A DNA stretch of 64,000 nucleotides from Bacillus sp. 7884-1 (GCF_002272245.1 NZ_NPDD01000069.1:1-64000), one strand, 5' to 3'; numbered from the stretch's first letter, positions 8,194 to 18,258 are shown. Notes: generated from the letters alone by a model not told the origin. A program made the numbers and translations.

Positions 8194-8208
8194 CCTTTGT
8201 TTATCCAA

Positions 8209-9315
8209 TTACCCTTGTATCGTTTTTGCCTTAGGAACAGTTCGTTTATTCTTTTTGTTATTATTAATACCTATAGATATTTTCCCAATAAAATAGTGTC
8301 CATATGGAATTTTATTGAGGACAAATGTGGAGGCAATTGACAATAAAAGACCTACAAAGAAGTATAATACTGTAAGCAAAGCTGGATTTATTTCAATAGG
8401 TAATCGAGTAAAAGCCAGATACATAACAGCTAAAAAGACTGAATGCATTAAATAGATTCCAAATGAATACTGGCTGATCCATACGACAACTCTAGGTACT
8501 TTGTGTAATTTTGTTGCAATATAATAAATCAAGAAAATCATACTTGTAGTAAATAAAACCATATCTACTCTTTTGGATGAGATAACAGGAATTATTTTTG
8601 AGTCATATAAAAATAAAACAACCGCCCCAGCTAGGAAAGGACTTACTATTACCCATCTTGAATATTTATTAATATATTTGATGAATACTGAAAAGTTCCT
8701 GCCACAGTAAAAAGCGAGAGTAAAATAGAAAAGCCAGCCAAGAAAAGGTACCCAATAAAACTTCTCCCAAATGTAAAGCCCGATTTCTGATTGAGGCGGT
8801 TTGACAAAATTAAAGAATCCTAAATAGGCTAAATGAATTAGCAGGGCACTACCCATAACTATAAATGGGTTCCACTTTTTCAAATATTTATGGAAGAAAT
8901 AATGTAGTAAATAAAATTGAAAGATCACTAGAATAAAATAACCATGGTAATCCCCCAATAATATATGTTTCCATAGAAAACCTCCAAAAGAGCCTAGGAA
9001 ATCGTTTCCGGAACTTAATGATTGCTCGAACCCCTTCATCAGAGCATAAAATGTACCAAATAAAATATAAGGTACCATAATAAACTTTAGTCTTTTAGAC
9101 CAAAAATTGGCTGGCAGTTCTTGAGGATAAGAACGTGCCAAGATAAATTCAGAGATAAAAACAAAAGTAGGTGTCCCGAAAGTTAATAAAACTTGCATCA
9201 GGTTAACAATATTGTTGTCATGAGCATAAGCTCTTGCAAGTGAATGAAGAAGTAATATACTTAAACAAGAAATAGTTCTCATTAGAAAAATTTCATTTAC
9301 CAATTTTTTCTCCAA
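8209..9315 (-). CDS. Acyltransferase 3 family membrane protein (last gene of eps cluster)
   Basis: A 368-aa protein with about ten membrane helices and the acyltransferase-3 signature: a conserved Arg at about 13 and His at about 24 in the first helix. This family O-acylates extracytoplasmic glycans using cytoplasmic acyl-CoA. It is the distal gene of the minus-strand polysaccharide cluster, 37 bp after the YdcF-like gene, and likely decorates the polymer with acetyl or succinyl groups (inferred). The gene ends just before the bidirectional terminator. Confidence 0.85.
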   Translation of the reverse strand: MEKKLVNEIFLMRTISCLSILLLHSLARAYAHDNNIVNLMQVLLTFGTPTFVFISEFILARSYPQELPANFWSKRLKFIMVPYILFGTFYALMKGFEQSLSSGNDFLGSFGGFLWKHILLGDYHGYFILVIFQFYLLHYFFHKYLKKWNPFIVMGSALLIHLAYLGFFNFVKPPQSEIGLYIWEKFYWVPFLGWLFYFTLAFYCGRNFSVFIKYINKYSRWVIVSPFLAGAVVLFLYDSKIIPVISSKRVDMVLFTTSMIFLIYYIATKLHKVPRVVVWISQYSFGIYLMHSVFLAVMYLAFTRLPIEINPALLTVLYFFVGLLLSIASTFVLNKIPYGHYFIGKISIGINNNKKNKRTVPKAKTIQG

Positions 9316-9352
9316 AACTGATTCCTCCTTCTATTAAAAAATAATATTTCTG

Positions 9353-10006
9353 CTATTCATAAAAGAACATTTCAAAATATCTATATAATGTTCTTTTTGC
9401 TTCATTTCCATGAACACCAAAGGTATTTCCAATTATTTTTACATATTCACTAATGGTAATACCAAAACTGCGTTTATTCATCCACCATACCTTAGGATTA
9501 TACGAAGTATCACTTGCTACATAAATAAGCTCATGATCGCTGCCCTTATAGACTCTCTGAAAATTATATTTCACCCTCCTCATATGGAAATCAGAAGAGA
9601 CTAGGATGGCTGTATGAAATTTATTCTTATTCATGAGTTTCTTTACGTAGACGGCGCTATCATATGTGCTATCTGCCTTTTCCTCCAATATTATGGAACT
9701 AGGTGGCAGAAGTCTAACAGCATTTTCCCATAAACCGTCAGCCAATCCATTAGATACAATCAGTTTACTTGCATACCCCGACTCAAAAAGTTCAATTGCT
9801 TTTTCCAGTCGCCCATCTCCTCCACTTAATACAACAATCGTGTCCACTTTTTTCGGTTCTTCATTAAGCACTAAAAATCGCCCTGCAAACAATAGAAAAA
9901 GTAGAAAAAAAAGCAGAACTGAAAAAAACATATTTCGAAACTTTTTAGTAGTAGACAGGGTTCCTTTATTTCTTTTCTGTGAAGACATTATCTTTGGAGG
10001 TACCAT
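9353..10006 (-). CDS. YdcF/SanA-like DUF218 membrane-anchored protein
   Basis: 217 aa with one N-terminal membrane anchor (about 25-46) and a DUF218 domain outside the membrane: VVLSGGDGR at 58-66, then DSTYDSA and SSDFHMRR, all typical of the family. DUF218 proteins are linked to envelope glycan and lipid-carrier metabolism, though the reaction is usually unknown. GGTGAT lies just ahead of the ATG. Within the eps operon it may act in polymer or lipid-carrier turnover (inferred). Confidence 0.82.
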   Translation of the reverse strand: MVPPKIMSSQKRNKGTLSTTKKFRNMFFSVLLFFLLFLLFAGRFLVLNEEPKKVDTIVVLSGGDGRLEKAIELFESGYASKLIVSNGLADGLWENAVRLLPPSSIILEEKADSTYDSAVYVKKLMNKNKFHTAILVSSDFHMRRVKYNFQRVYKGSDHELIYVASDTSYNPKVWWMNKRSFGITISEYVKIIGNTFGVHGNEAKRTLYRYFEMFFYE

Positions 10007-10045
10007 TTTATCACCTATAATAATCTATTTAACTATGGTTCGTCT

Positions 10046-11275
10046 TTAAACGGTTGCTTGTTCAATAATGCTATAAATATCTCTGTAGGAATGTCTTCTA
10101 TCAAATTTTTCTTCTGCCAATCTCCTGGCATTTCCTCCAAATGCTGCTCGTAAACCCTTATTATTATAAAGTTGTTCAATTAGGGCAGCTAATTTTACCG
10201 AATCTCCAGGATTGTAGTTATATCCAATACTTTCCGTCGTGACCATGTCCATAAATTCCTTATTAAGACTGCTATTTAGTACTGGTAATCCTGCTGATAA
10301 AAAATCTCCAATCTTGTTTGTAATACTTTGTTGAGCACCTTTACTGATTGCATTTGCTGCTATATCCGAACATACTAGAAAAGGAATCATTTCCTCATAT
10401 TTAAAATGACCCATAAAATCCACAGGAGCATCCAGCTGATTGGCCAACTTCTCAAACTTTGGCTGTAAAGGTCCGGAACCAAATACTTTAAAAACGATAT
10501 TATTGATTCCTTTATTTTTGAGAATCGAAACTGCACGAATTACTGTTTCAAGATCATAACTATAGCTAATGGTACCGATATAGGTTATCCAAAATTCATT
10601 AGGATCTTTCTTTACATGTTTATCTTTATAACTATCAAAAACACCTAAGTCTGTTCCGATAAAAATGGGTAAGTAACTTTTGGCATTTACATGGACTTTA
10701 TTTACTCGTTGAACATAACTTTTTGAAACACCCACAACGTAATCTGCTAAACTATAAATTTTATTGGCATAGACTGTAAGTGGATATAATAAGAAATCAA
10801 CCAATATCTCTGGAAGGGGGATAGCATTTTTGATTGCTTCTGGCCATACGTCCTGAATATCCATAACAAATGGAATTTTATATTGTTTGGCATGTCTTCC
10901 AGCAATAAAAGCAGCATCCATCATAGGATAGGCACAATAAATCACATCGGGTTTTTGTTTACTATTTTTTAAATATAGTGCCAGTTGTTTCGAAAAGTGT
11001 CTATGACTTTGAATTCGATCAATACCAATATTCTTTTTGTATCCTAGTTCTTCTATCATGACGATTTTATACTTTAGGCTCCTACCGATTTTTTCAATTT
11101 TAGCGATGTCTCTAAAGTTTTTATCACTGTGCTTAAAATTACTTGTAAGTAATGTAACCTTATGACCTTTGCCGCTTAATTTTTCTGCAATATAAGTAAA
11201 TCTATTAAATCCTTTTTCCCCGGGAAGTATTGTAAAGGGAGCGACTAAAAGAATCTCTCTTTTATTTAAAAACAT
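10046..11275 (-). CDS. Glycosyltransferase family 4, EPS assembly
   Basis: A GT-B fold retaining glycosyltransferase of about 409 aa. The N-terminal acceptor domain opens with REILLVAPFTILPGEKGFNR, and the C-terminal nucleotide-sugar domain has TYIGTISYSYDLET, VFGSGPL and the loop NKIGDFLSAGLPVL. It adds one sugar to the lipid-linked repeat unit on the cytoplasmic face. The start at 11275 is chosen because GGAGAG lies 7 nt before it; an upstream ATG at 11290 has no ribosome site. It follows the EpsC-like gene by 38 bp. Confidence 0.85.
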   Translation of the reverse strand: MFLNKREILLVAPFTILPGEKGFNRFTYIAEKLSGKGHKVTLLTSNFKHSDKNFRDIAKIEKIGRSLKYKIVMIEELGYKKNIGIDRIQSHRHFSKQLALYLKNSKQKPDVIYCAYPMMDAAFIAGRHAKQYKIPFVMDIQDVWPEAIKNAIPLPEILVDFLLYPLTVYANKIYSLADYVVGVSKSYVQRVNKVHVNAKSYLPIFIGTDLGVFDSYKDKHVKKDPNEFWITYIGTISYSYDLETVIRAVSILKNKGINNIVFKVFGSGPLQPKFEKLANQLDAPVDFMGHFKYEEMIPFLVCSDIAANAISKGAQQSITNKIGDFLSAGLPVLNSSLNKEFMDMVTTESIGYNYNPGDSVKLAALIEQLYNNKGLRAAFGGNARRLAEEKFDRRHSYRDIYSIIEQATV

Positions 11276-11313
11276 CCTTACACTCTCCATCCGACATTGA
11301 GTTAGCCTGACTG

Positions 11314-13131
11314 CTAAACAACTACTTTTATATTTTCTGTTGATTGATTGGTCATATACAACAGGATTCCTTTTAGTGTTTCTCTATCGAGATAGCTATA
11401 AGTCTCAAGTAAATCTGTAATTTTCGTACTTTCCAAATTCACAGGTTTACCTACGAAAATCTTTGGATGCACCTGATAATCCTTTGCTTCATTTTGGTTT
11501 AGAATTTCTTCAAACAATTTCTCACCTGGTCTTATTCCTGAGTAAGTAATTTCTATCTCATCCTCTGAATAGCCGGATAAGCGAATCAAATTTTTAGCTA
11601 AATCAACTATTTTTACTGGTTCTCCCATATCAAGAACAAAAATCTCCCCGCCTTCTGCACGCGCTCCAGCTTGTAAAACAAGTCTAGAGGCTTCGGGGAT
11701 GGTCATAAAATATCTTGTCATATCAGGGTGTGTTACCGTAATAGGACCACCTTTCGAGATTTGATTCTTGAACAGCGGAATAACACTCCCTCTGCTTCCT
11801 AATACATTCCCAAACCGGACTGCTACGAACCTTGTATTGCTTTTTTGATTTAACTCCTGAACTATCATCTCTGCAATTCTCTTCGTAGCTCCCATTACAC
11901 TTGTTGGGTTTACAGCCTTGTCAGTCGAGATCATGACAAATGTTTCAACATAATTTTCCCCTGCTGCCTCTGCTACATTTTTTGTACCTATGACATTATT
12001 CTTTATTGCTTCTTCTGGATTTCTTTCCATTAACGGAACATGCTTATGAGCAGCTGCATGAAATACTACTCTTGGTCTATATTCATTCATAATAGAGAAT
12101 ATTTTATCCCTGTCCGTAATATCAGCAATTTCAGTTACAATTTCAATGTTGTTACATAACGAAGATTTCAATTCCATTTCAATCGTATAAATACTATTCT
12201 CCCCGTGACCAAGCAGAATAAGTTTAGATGGTTTAAATTGAGAGACTTGCCTGCAAATTTCGGAGCCAATCGATCCACCGGCACCGGTTACAAGGACCAC
12301 ACTATTAGTAATGAATTTCGAAATCGAGTTTGTATCTAATTCAACAGGCATCCTGCCCAAAAGATCTCCCGGTTCTACATTACGAATCTCACTAACTGAG
12401 ACCTTACCAGTTACCAAATCTTCAAACATTGGCATCATTTGCGTATTAACCATTGTTTTGGAACACTCCTCATAAATATTGTGCAATTCTCTTTTATTTA
12501 GGGACGGGATAGCAATAATAATATTTTCTATCTTTAGATCTTTGACCGCATCTTTAAGCATATTCAAGCCGCCAAGTACTGGTAAACCTAAAATTTCAAG
12601 GTGTTGCTTTTGTTTATCGTCATCAATAAATGCGAGAGGAATAAGTTCACCATTGCTATGTTTTAATTGTCTTGCAACCAAAATGCCAGCAGACCCAGCA
12701 CCGATAATAAGCGTTCGTTTTTTAACTTTAGTTTTTTCTGAAAAATGTTTATCTTTATAAATACGCCAAGAAAAACGTGATCCGCCAATTAAAAACATAT
12801 GCATCATCCATGTTGTTGTTAAAATCCGAAAATATACATGCTGTCCAATAATAAGTTGAATAATCGCTGCAGTGATTATTGAAAAGGTTACTGCCTTTAG
12901 AACCGTTACCATCTCACTTACACTTGCATACTCCCACGCTCTTTGATACATCTTGTATTTATAAGCAAATATATGATGACTTAAAAGCAATGTTGTTGAT
13001 ATAAGTACCAACTGTTTTACTGCAGGCATAATAAAGCCTGGGAACAAGATAAAACAGCATATATATACCGATGTAAATACAATTAAAGAATCAATTACTA
13101 TTAAAGAAAGAACCCGTTTTTGGTAACTCAC
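11314..13131 (-). CDS. epsC: EpsC/CapD-type UDP-sugar 4,6-dehydratase, membrane-anchored
   Basis: 605 aa: four N-terminal membrane helices (about 10-115), a CoA-binding-like Rossmann domain with GAGSAG at 144-149, and an extended SDR domain with TGAGGSIG at 282-289. The active-site segment is STDKAVNPTSVMGATK (402-417), where the SDR Tyr is Met, as is normal for EpsC/PglF dehydratases. It makes UDP-4-keto-6-deoxy-HexNAc from UDP-GlcNAc, the first step to bacillosamine-type sugars, feeding the EpsN-like aminotransferase upstream in the operon. The start is GTG. A SinR-like box lies 63-78 bp upstream. Confidence 0.9.
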   Translation of the reverse strand: MSYQKRVLSLIVIDSLIVFTSVYICCFILFPGFIMPAVKQLVLISTTLLLSHHIFAYKYKMYQRAWEYASVSEMVTVLKAVTFSIITAAIIQLIIGQHVYFRILTTTWMMHMFLIGGSRFSWRIYKDKHFSEKTKVKKRTLIIGAGSAGILVARQLKHSNGELIPLAFIDDDKQKQHLEILGLPVLGGLNMLKDAVKDLKIENIIIAIPSLNKRELHNIYEECSKTMVNTQMMPMFEDLVTGKVSVSEIRNVEPGDLLGRMPVELDTNSISKFITNSVVLVTGAGGSIGSEICRQVSQFKPSKLILLGHGENSIYTIEMELKSSLCNNIEIVTEIADITDRDKIFSIMNEYRPRVVFHAAAHKHVPLMERNPEEAIKNNVIGTKNVAEAAGENYVETFVMISTDKAVNPTSVMGATKRIAEMIVQELNQKSNTRFVAVRFGNVLGSRGSVIPLFKNQISKGGPITVTHPDMTRYFMTIPEASRLVLQAGARAEGGEIFVLDMGEPVKIVDLAKNLIRLSGYSEDEIEITYSGIRPGEKLFEEILNQNEAKDYQVHPKIFVGKPVNLESTKITDLLETYSYLDRETLKGILLYMTNQSTENIKVVV

Positions 13132-13193
13132 TCTTGGCCCACTTCTTTCTAAATTTTTTTATTGTATTTAGATATGTCCTTTAGAATTGTTTC

Positions 13194-13209
13194 GTTCTTA
13201 TTAAAGAAC
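13194..13209. promoter_or_regulatory. SinR-like operator inside the eps cluster (upstream of epsC)
   Basis: GTTCTTATTAAAGAAC has two 7-bp arms (GTTCTTA and the complement of GTTCTTT) with a 2-bp spacer, the same geometry as the box at 28922. SinR recognises GTTCTYT. It lies in the 153-bp gap between the EpsN-like and EpsC-like genes; TACAAT (rc of 13160-13165) downstream could be a -10 box. Confidence 0.55.
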
Positions 13210-13284
13210 GCTTATGCAAAATAATATCACCGTGGATTATAAATTCACGATTCTGATCCAATAATTTGAATCCTAACCAGACCC

Positions 13285-14463
13285 CTATGTTGCAATAAAA
13301 TATCGGCTCTTTCTGCGACTTACAAAAGATAGGATAGTTTGTATAACCCGTGTTTGTTCCTCTTCGGTCATGTTCGTCCCTGAAGGTAAGCATAGCCCTC
13401 TTTCAAATAAATAATTACCAACGCATATTTGGTTAGAATGTGGGTAGTACCTGTATTCATTTAGTAATGGTTGTAAATGCATTGGTTTCCATACTAATCT
13501 CGCTTCAATGTTTTCTTTTTCCAGTTCCTGTATTAGCTCAAGTGGTGTAAATGATGGTCGATTCGAATCAATAAATAGTGTAGTTAACCATCGGTTATGA
13601 CGTGTCCCTTGGTATTCCGGCATAAAAACAAACTCTTTAACATCACATAACTCACGTACATATCGCTGAAAAATAGCCTGTTTTTGTTTTACTCTTTCTT
13701 CAATTACAGCTAGTTGAGCAACGCCAATTCCAGCAAGGATATTGCTCATCCGATAATTGTAGCCTAGCTCACTATGCTGATAAAACGGCTTATTGTCTCG
13801 TGCTTGGGTAGCGAGAAACTTTCCTTTTATTAGTGCTTCCTTATCATCCGAAATCAGCATTCCTCCACCCGAGGTAGAAATAATTTTATTACCATTAAAT
13901 GAATACACACCAAATTTACCGATCGTACCACTTTTTCTCCCCTTATAAGTAGAACCAAGTGATTCAGCCGCATCTTCAATAACTGGAACCTGATAAAAAT
14001 TGCAAATATCCATTATTTCGTCCATTTTGGCATTCTGTCCATAAAGATGAACTACAATTACTGCTTTGGGCAAGTTTCCCTCTTTTTCAGCGTCCATAAA
14101 TGCTTTTTTCAAAGCTTTAGGGGACATATTCCATGTATCAAACTCTGAATCTATAAACACTGGTTCAGCTTGTTGATAAAGAATCGGACAAGCACTTGCC
14201 ACAAATGTAAGAGAGGAGCAAAAAACTAAATCCCCAGCTTGCACATTAAGTAATCTCAATGCCAGATGGATTGCTGCTGTACCTGAACTAACTGCTAGAG
14301 CACCCATTGTTCCAGCATATTGGGATAGGTCCTCTTCAAATCTGTCAACATTAGGTCCTAAAGGAGCAATCCAATTTGTTTCAAAGGACTGATCGATGTA
14401 TTTCTGCTCATTGCCAGTCATATGTGGAGACGAGAGATAAATTCTCTTATTATTACTATCCAT
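13285..14463 (-). CDS. epsN: EpsN-type PLP-dependent sugar aminotransferase
   Basis: DegT/DnrJ/EryC1-family aminotransferase of about 392 aa. It transfers an amino group to the 4-keto sugar nucleotide made by the EpsC-like enzyme. Visible landmarks: IYLSSPHM and NWIAPLGPNV near the start (the same as in B. subtilis EpsN), VSSGTAAIHLAL, VIEDAAESLGS and the PLP lysine in SFNGNKIIS (about Lys193). The ATG at 14463 is chosen from family alignment; 13 codons upstream to 14502 are open but not conserved. It follows the FemAB-like gene by 54 bp. Confidence 0.9.
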   Translation of the reverse strand: MDSNNKRIYLSSPHMTGNEQKYIDQSFETNWIAPLGPNVDRFEEDLSQYAGTMGALAVSSGTAAIHLALRLLNVQAGDLVFCSSLTFVASACPILYQQAEPVFIDSEFDTWNMSPKALKKAFMDAEKEGNLPKAVIVVHLYGQNAKMDEIMDICNFYQVPVIEDAAESLGSTYKGRKSGTIGKFGVYSFNGNKIISTSGGGMLISDDKEALIKGKFLATQARDNKPFYQHSELGYNYRMSNILAGIGVAQLAVIEERVKQKQAIFQRYVRELCDVKEFVFMPEYQGTRHNRWLTTLFIDSNRPSFTPLELIQELEKENIEARLVWKPMHLQPLLNEYRYYPHSNQICVGNYLFERGLCLPSGTNMTEEEQTRVIQTILSFVSRRKSRYFIAT

Positions 14464-14517
14464 GAACTCACATCCACTCCCTAAAGGCGTATTTATACTC
14501 AAATATAAAAGCTAAGG

Positions 14518-15609
14518 TTATCGTTTACTAAGATGAGTTTGTAAAGTAAAATCCGGATGTCTGTACAAAGGAAAATAATTTTCGGTAACTGGCAAGTCTT
14601 TAACTAACTGATGATAAATTTCCTCATTACGAATTCTTTTTCCAATGTAAAAAGGCAAATCTCCATATTTATTAAAACGCTTTTTAAAACGATATAATGT
14701 ATCAGTATCTCCAGCGTATCCTCCGCCCAAATGTAAAAATTTCTTGCCTTTAGACTTTGCCCATTCCACAACATAATGAATTAAAGAATTATTAGGTGAG
14801 TAGTTCATATATTCCTCATCTGAACCTAATAAGTGATAATGAATGAAATCTCCATAGTGCATAAAAAAGCAAGACAAAATAACTTTATCGCCCATCAAAA
14901 CTTCGATTAATTCCAAGTGATCCCGTAAAAGTTCAACACTGTTTTCAAAATAGGCTCTCTGAAAATAGTAATACTCATAAGCGTTTTTCTTATCCATAGT
15001 TTTATAATATAGATTCATAAAGTTATCAAGTTCGCTAGGAGACCGATGGACCATTGTAAAATATTCATTGGTTTGTGCCTTCCGTAGTCTATTTCTGTTT
15101 TTATTATCATAATTAGCCCAAATATCATGTAAATCCAGAGATAAATCAACGTAAATAGTATGACGGTTTAATGTTGATTCAATATCTTTATAATCCTTAT
15201 CATTCCTAATCAATGGATGAAACCGTACAAACTCCGAAATAATATTGTTTTGAGAACAAAAAGAATGAAATGATTCCTCAAATTGTCTAAACAATTGTTT
15301 TTTATCGGATTCTTCCGTCATATTAGTAATTGGGCCTCCATAACCGTATGGAGTTGTAATATCATAGAGGTCTCCATATTTTCTCCTGATGCCTTCTGCA
15401 TATGGAATGTCATTAAGACTCCTCAATAAAAACGGGTAATAGACAAAATCCTGACCATTCTCGTAGATAAAGAGCTGAGCCTTCCCCTCCCCATTTCTCT
15501 CGGAAATTTCAAAATATTCAGGCGTAAAATATATATCCTGACTTACTGTCCTTTCTAAGAATTCGTACCAGCTCTCTTTTTCACTTAAATCAAATATTTT
15601 ATAAACCAC
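14518..15609 (-). CDS. FemAB/GNAT-like aminoacyl- or acyltransferase
   Basis: A 363-aa protein of the FemAB-like branch of the GNAT superfamily (two GNAT-like halves). The C-terminal half has NRNRLRKAQ at about 170-180, YYYKTMDKKNA-type spacing, and HYHLLGSDEEYMNYSPNN followed by the glycine-rich FLHLGGGYAGD. Such proteins in polysaccharide loci attach amino acids or acyl groups to amino sugars. Substrate is not readable. Its place directly before the aminotransferase suggests a role on the amino sugar. Confidence 0.75.
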   Translation of the reverse strand: MVYKIFDLSEKESWYEFLERTVSQDIYFTPEYFEISERNGEGKAQLFIYENGQDFVYYPFLLRSLNDIPYAEGIRRKYGDLYDITTPYGYGGPITNMTEESDKKQLFRQFEESFHSFCSQNNIISEFVRFHPLIRNDKDYKDIESTLNRHTIYVDLSLDLHDIWANYDNKNRNRLRKAQTNEYFTMVHRSPSELDNFMNLYYKTMDKKNAYEYYYFQRAYFENSVELLRDHLELIEVLMGDKVILSCFFMHYGDFIHYHLLGSDEEYMNYSPNNSLIHYVVEWAKSKGKKFLHLGGGYAGDTDTLYRFKKRFNKYGDLPFYIGKRIRNEEIYHQLVKDLPVTENYFPLYRHPDFTLQTHLSKR

Positions 15610-15685
15610 TAAAGTCCCCCCAATAGTTCAATAAAGTAAATTCAAACCAGTTATCTATAATCAATCGAAATTGCAAATTCACATC

Positions 15686-16450
15686 TTAAATCTCTATTTT
15701 CATCCTGTTGCTTACACACGACAGGGTGAACGAAAATTCACTGGAGAATTCATCACTAGTTAATAGAAGCAACTTCCTTTTTGGATCAAACTGATAAAGA
15801 AAGTGGAGTAAATCATCATTATTTAAAGACTCAGGATTTGTTAGTCGATAGAATTGATTTCTAATTCTACCTATTTGATAAACTCCATTTTTTGTTGAAC
15901 ATGTAAACATGGAAAAATCGTATGACTTTTGTTCCACTTCCGCATTTGGATAATTCTCTATATAACATTCATAAGTAAGGTTATCACGGGTTAAAGCAAG
16001 CTGCTCCCCAACATACCAGTTAGTGGAATTTTGTTTTACAAAGCCGATTTTTTCATACCACCTCACTGCTTCTGCATTATTATCAAAAACATCTAAGGTT
16101 ATGTTAGATTTCCCATATTCCACCACTAACTTATTACCGTGTTTTTCTAAAAGAGATTTTCCAATGCCTAATCCCTGATATTCAGGGAAAACATAAATAT
16201 TATTTAAAAAAAGACTATTCTCAAAGATACGCCATTCTGTATAACCCGCTAAATGGTCACCAACAAAGGCCCCATAAAGTTTCACTCTTCGATTTTCCTC
16301 AGGAATTGTAAGCAAATTTTCCAGGTATGCCTCATATCTATTTGAACTAAAAATGGTGAGTGAAAAAGTATCCTTATCCATTCCGGACTCAATCAGCTTG
16401 GGTATAAGATGAGCGTCTTTACTTTTTAAAGGTTCAATACGTATTTTCAT
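15686..16450 (-). CDS. GNAT N-acetyltransferase with C-terminal extension
   Basis: 254 aa. The GNAT core spans about 1-145, with the acetyl-CoA loop QGLGIG at 92-97 after NNIYVFPEY and the NNAEAVRWYEKIGF motif at 124-137. A further 100 aa at the C-terminus is not recognised. In B. subtilis the acetylation of the 4-amino sugar is done by hexapeptide-repeat EpsM; no such gene is seen here, so this GNAT may take that role (inferred). It lies 6 bp after the EpsL-like gene. Confidence 0.78.
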   Translation of the reverse strand: MKIRIEPLKSKDAHLIPKLIESGMDKDTFSLTIFSSNRYEAYLENLLTIPEENRRVKLYGAFVGDHLAGYTEWRIFENSLFLNNIYVFPEYQGLGIGKSLLEKHGNKLVVEYGKSNITLDVFDNNAEAVRWYEKIGFVKQNSTNWYVGEQLALTRDNLTYECYIENYPNAEVEQKSYDFSMFTCSTKNGVYQIGRIRNQFYRLTNPESLNNDDLLHFLYQFDPKRKLLLLTSDEFSSEFSFTLSCVSNRMKIEI

Positions 16451-16456
16451 TAAATT

Positions 16457-17077
16457 TTATTCCACCTTTTGAATACTAGCTTTCATCATTCGTTCTACAT
16501 CAAAATCTAACATTTGTTGGTCAGGCACATCAGCAATCCCTTCTCGTTTGAGTGTTTTACTGATTGTCTTGAAAATAATCCTTAAGTCTAATAGAAAAGA
16601 CAGTTTTTCTACATATATAACATCCAATTTGAATCTGCTGCTCCAATCTAACTGATTCCTTCCCTCCACTTGTGCATACCCCGTAATTCCGGGTCTTACT
16701 AAATGTCTTTTTCTTTCTTCCGGAGTATAGTAAGGTAAATATCGAACTAGAAGAGGACGTGGTCCAACCAAACTCATGTCACCTTTTACGACATTTAGTA
16801 ATTGTGGTAACTCATCCATACTCAGCCTTCTTAGCAAAAGCCCGATCTTTGTTAATCGAACAGAATCCGATAAATCCTTTCCAGCTTCATCCTTTTGATT
16901 TGTCATTGTTCTAAACTTATATAGAGTGAAAATTCGTTCATGATAGCCGACTCGTTCTTGTTTAAAAAGAATCGGAGAACCTATTTTCACTCTGACCAGA
17001 ATTGCAACTCCCAGCATGATCGGGCAAAAGACACACAATAGGAGCAAACCTGTAACAATATCAAACAATCTTTTCAT
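16457..17077 (-). CDS. epsL: EpsL-type undecaprenyl-phosphate sugar-1-phosphate transferase
   Basis: 206 aa, the length of EpsL (about 200). A single N-terminal hydrophobic segment (8-28) is followed by the catalytic domain shared with PglC/WbaP: KQERVGY, YKFRTM, DELPQLLNVVKGDMSLVGPRP, then RPGITGYAQV. It moves a sugar-1-phosphate, in EpsL a bacillosamine-type sugar, onto undecaprenyl phosphate to begin repeat-unit synthesis. It is one of two such initiators in this cluster; the other, larger one starts at 20482. A degenerate SinR-like box is 40 bp upstream. Confidence 0.9.
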   Translation of the reverse strand: MKRLFDIVTGLLLLCVFCPIMLGVAILVRVKIGSPILFKQERVGYHERIFTLYKFRTMTNQKDEAGKDLSDSVRLTKIGLLLRRLSMDELPQLLNVVKGDMSLVGPRPLLVRYLPYYTPEERKRHLVRPGITGYAQVEGRNQLDWSSRFKLDVIYVEKLSFLLDLRIIFKTISKTLKREGIADVPDQQMLDFDVERMMKASIQKVE

Positions 17078-17116
17078 CTTTACCTCCTATTTTTTTTTAA
17101 TATAACAGTGTGATCT

Positions 17117-17132
17117 GTTCCCAAAAACGAAC
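17117..17132. promoter_or_regulatory. Degenerate SinR-like box upstream of epsL
   Basis: GTTCCCAAAAACGAAC keeps the outer GTTC/GAAC arms and the 16-bp overall length of the better boxes in this cluster, but the inner bases differ. It lies in the gap between the acyltransferase and EpsL-like genes. Confidence 0.3.
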
Positions 17133-17152
17133 AAAATGAGTAAAAAAATGCC

Positions 17153-18208
17153 TTATTTTGCAATTCCAATAGGTATTTCCGCAGGACGGATTTTTTTTGT
17201 AAACACTAACTTTCTTAAATATTTTGATATAGGCTTTTCAATAACTTTATAGATGATACATGACGAAATTATCGTTAAAATAATCACGATTGCCATCGAA
17301 AAAAAGTAGCCTAAAGGACCGATTAAATGAAGCCTTATCAATAAAAAGAGATAGAGGTGTAATAATGGTGTATGAGCAATGTAGATAGAATAAGAAGCAT
17401 CCCCCAAGAATGAAAGTATTTTCGGGACTTTTCGCTCCTTCTTGTCTTTTTCTGAGATACCTAACATAAGTACCATGGAAAATAAGGAGAAGAACAAAGC
17501 TCCATGTAAATACGTAAAGTTGTATATATTATTTACCCAAACTGCTAAATATCCAAGTAGTCCAATTGAGATCAATAGGGTAGAATGTCTAAATGAATAA
17601 TTAAGGGTCAAATATGCGACTAAACACCCAAATAAGATTTCCAAACTACTAAAGCTAAAAATAAACGACTCCTCTGGATATGGGATAATCTTTAACTCTA
17701 ATAATATAGTTGCTACAATCCACATAAATATAATGGGCTTGAAAATTTTTGGCCGGAATAGAAAAGCACTAAATAATAGATAGAAAAACACTATATGACA
17801 AAGTGACCAAGCTGAATCAAGAATAGGTACAGAGGGCAGAATAATTAGGGACTTAATAATAATTTCCCAGGTATATCCCTCAAATTTGGAAGGAGAAATC
17901 AAGGGTAAAGCAATCAAAATTAAAGTAAATATCCAGTAAAGCGGGTAAATTCTAATTGCACGCTTTAAGATAAATTCAGTAGTCTTTCCTGGTACACCAG
18001 CATGTTTATAATAAAGGTAGTAAATCATAAATCCTGTTACGATAAAAAAGAAATCCACACCACCCGTTCTTTCCCACTGCCCCATATTAAACCAGTCGTA
18101 TTGGAAGTTTGTATAAAATAAAGTGTTCACATGTCCTAAGAGGACAAATATAATGGCTATTGCCCTAGATATCTGTACATATGATAAAGTTCTTCTTCCA
18201 CTTGCCAT
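17153..18208 (-). CDS. Acyltransferase 3 family membrane protein, EPS modification
   Basis: 351 aa, about ten helices. The conserved Arg15 and His26 of the acyltransferase-3 family lie in the first helix (SRAIAIIFVLLGHV), followed by GGVDFFFIVTGFMIYY. It is predicted to O-acylate the growing polysaccharide. It is the second family member in the cluster, so two different acylations are possible. It starts 50 bp after the GT2 gene. Confidence 0.85.
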   Translation of the reverse strand: MASGRRTLSYVQISRAIAIIFVLLGHVNTLFYTNFQYDWFNMGQWERTGGVDFFFIVTGFMIYYLYYKHAGVPGKTTEFILKRAIRIYPLYWIFTLILIALPLISPSKFEGYTWEIIIKSLIILPSVPILDSAWSLCHIVFFYLLFSAFLFRPKIFKPIIFMWIVATILLELKIIPYPEESFIFSFSSLEILFGCLVAYLTLNYSFRHSTLLISIGLLGYLAVWVNNIYNFTYLHGALFFSLFSMVLMLGISEKDKKERKVPKILSFLGDASYSIYIAHTPLLHLYLFLLIRLHLIGPLGYFFSMAIVIILTIISSCIIYKVIEKPISKYLRKLVFTKKIRPAEIPIGIAK

Positions 18209-18258
18209 TGGTTATCCCTCTATTCCAAAAAATCTTCATTTCCATTAATCTATTATTT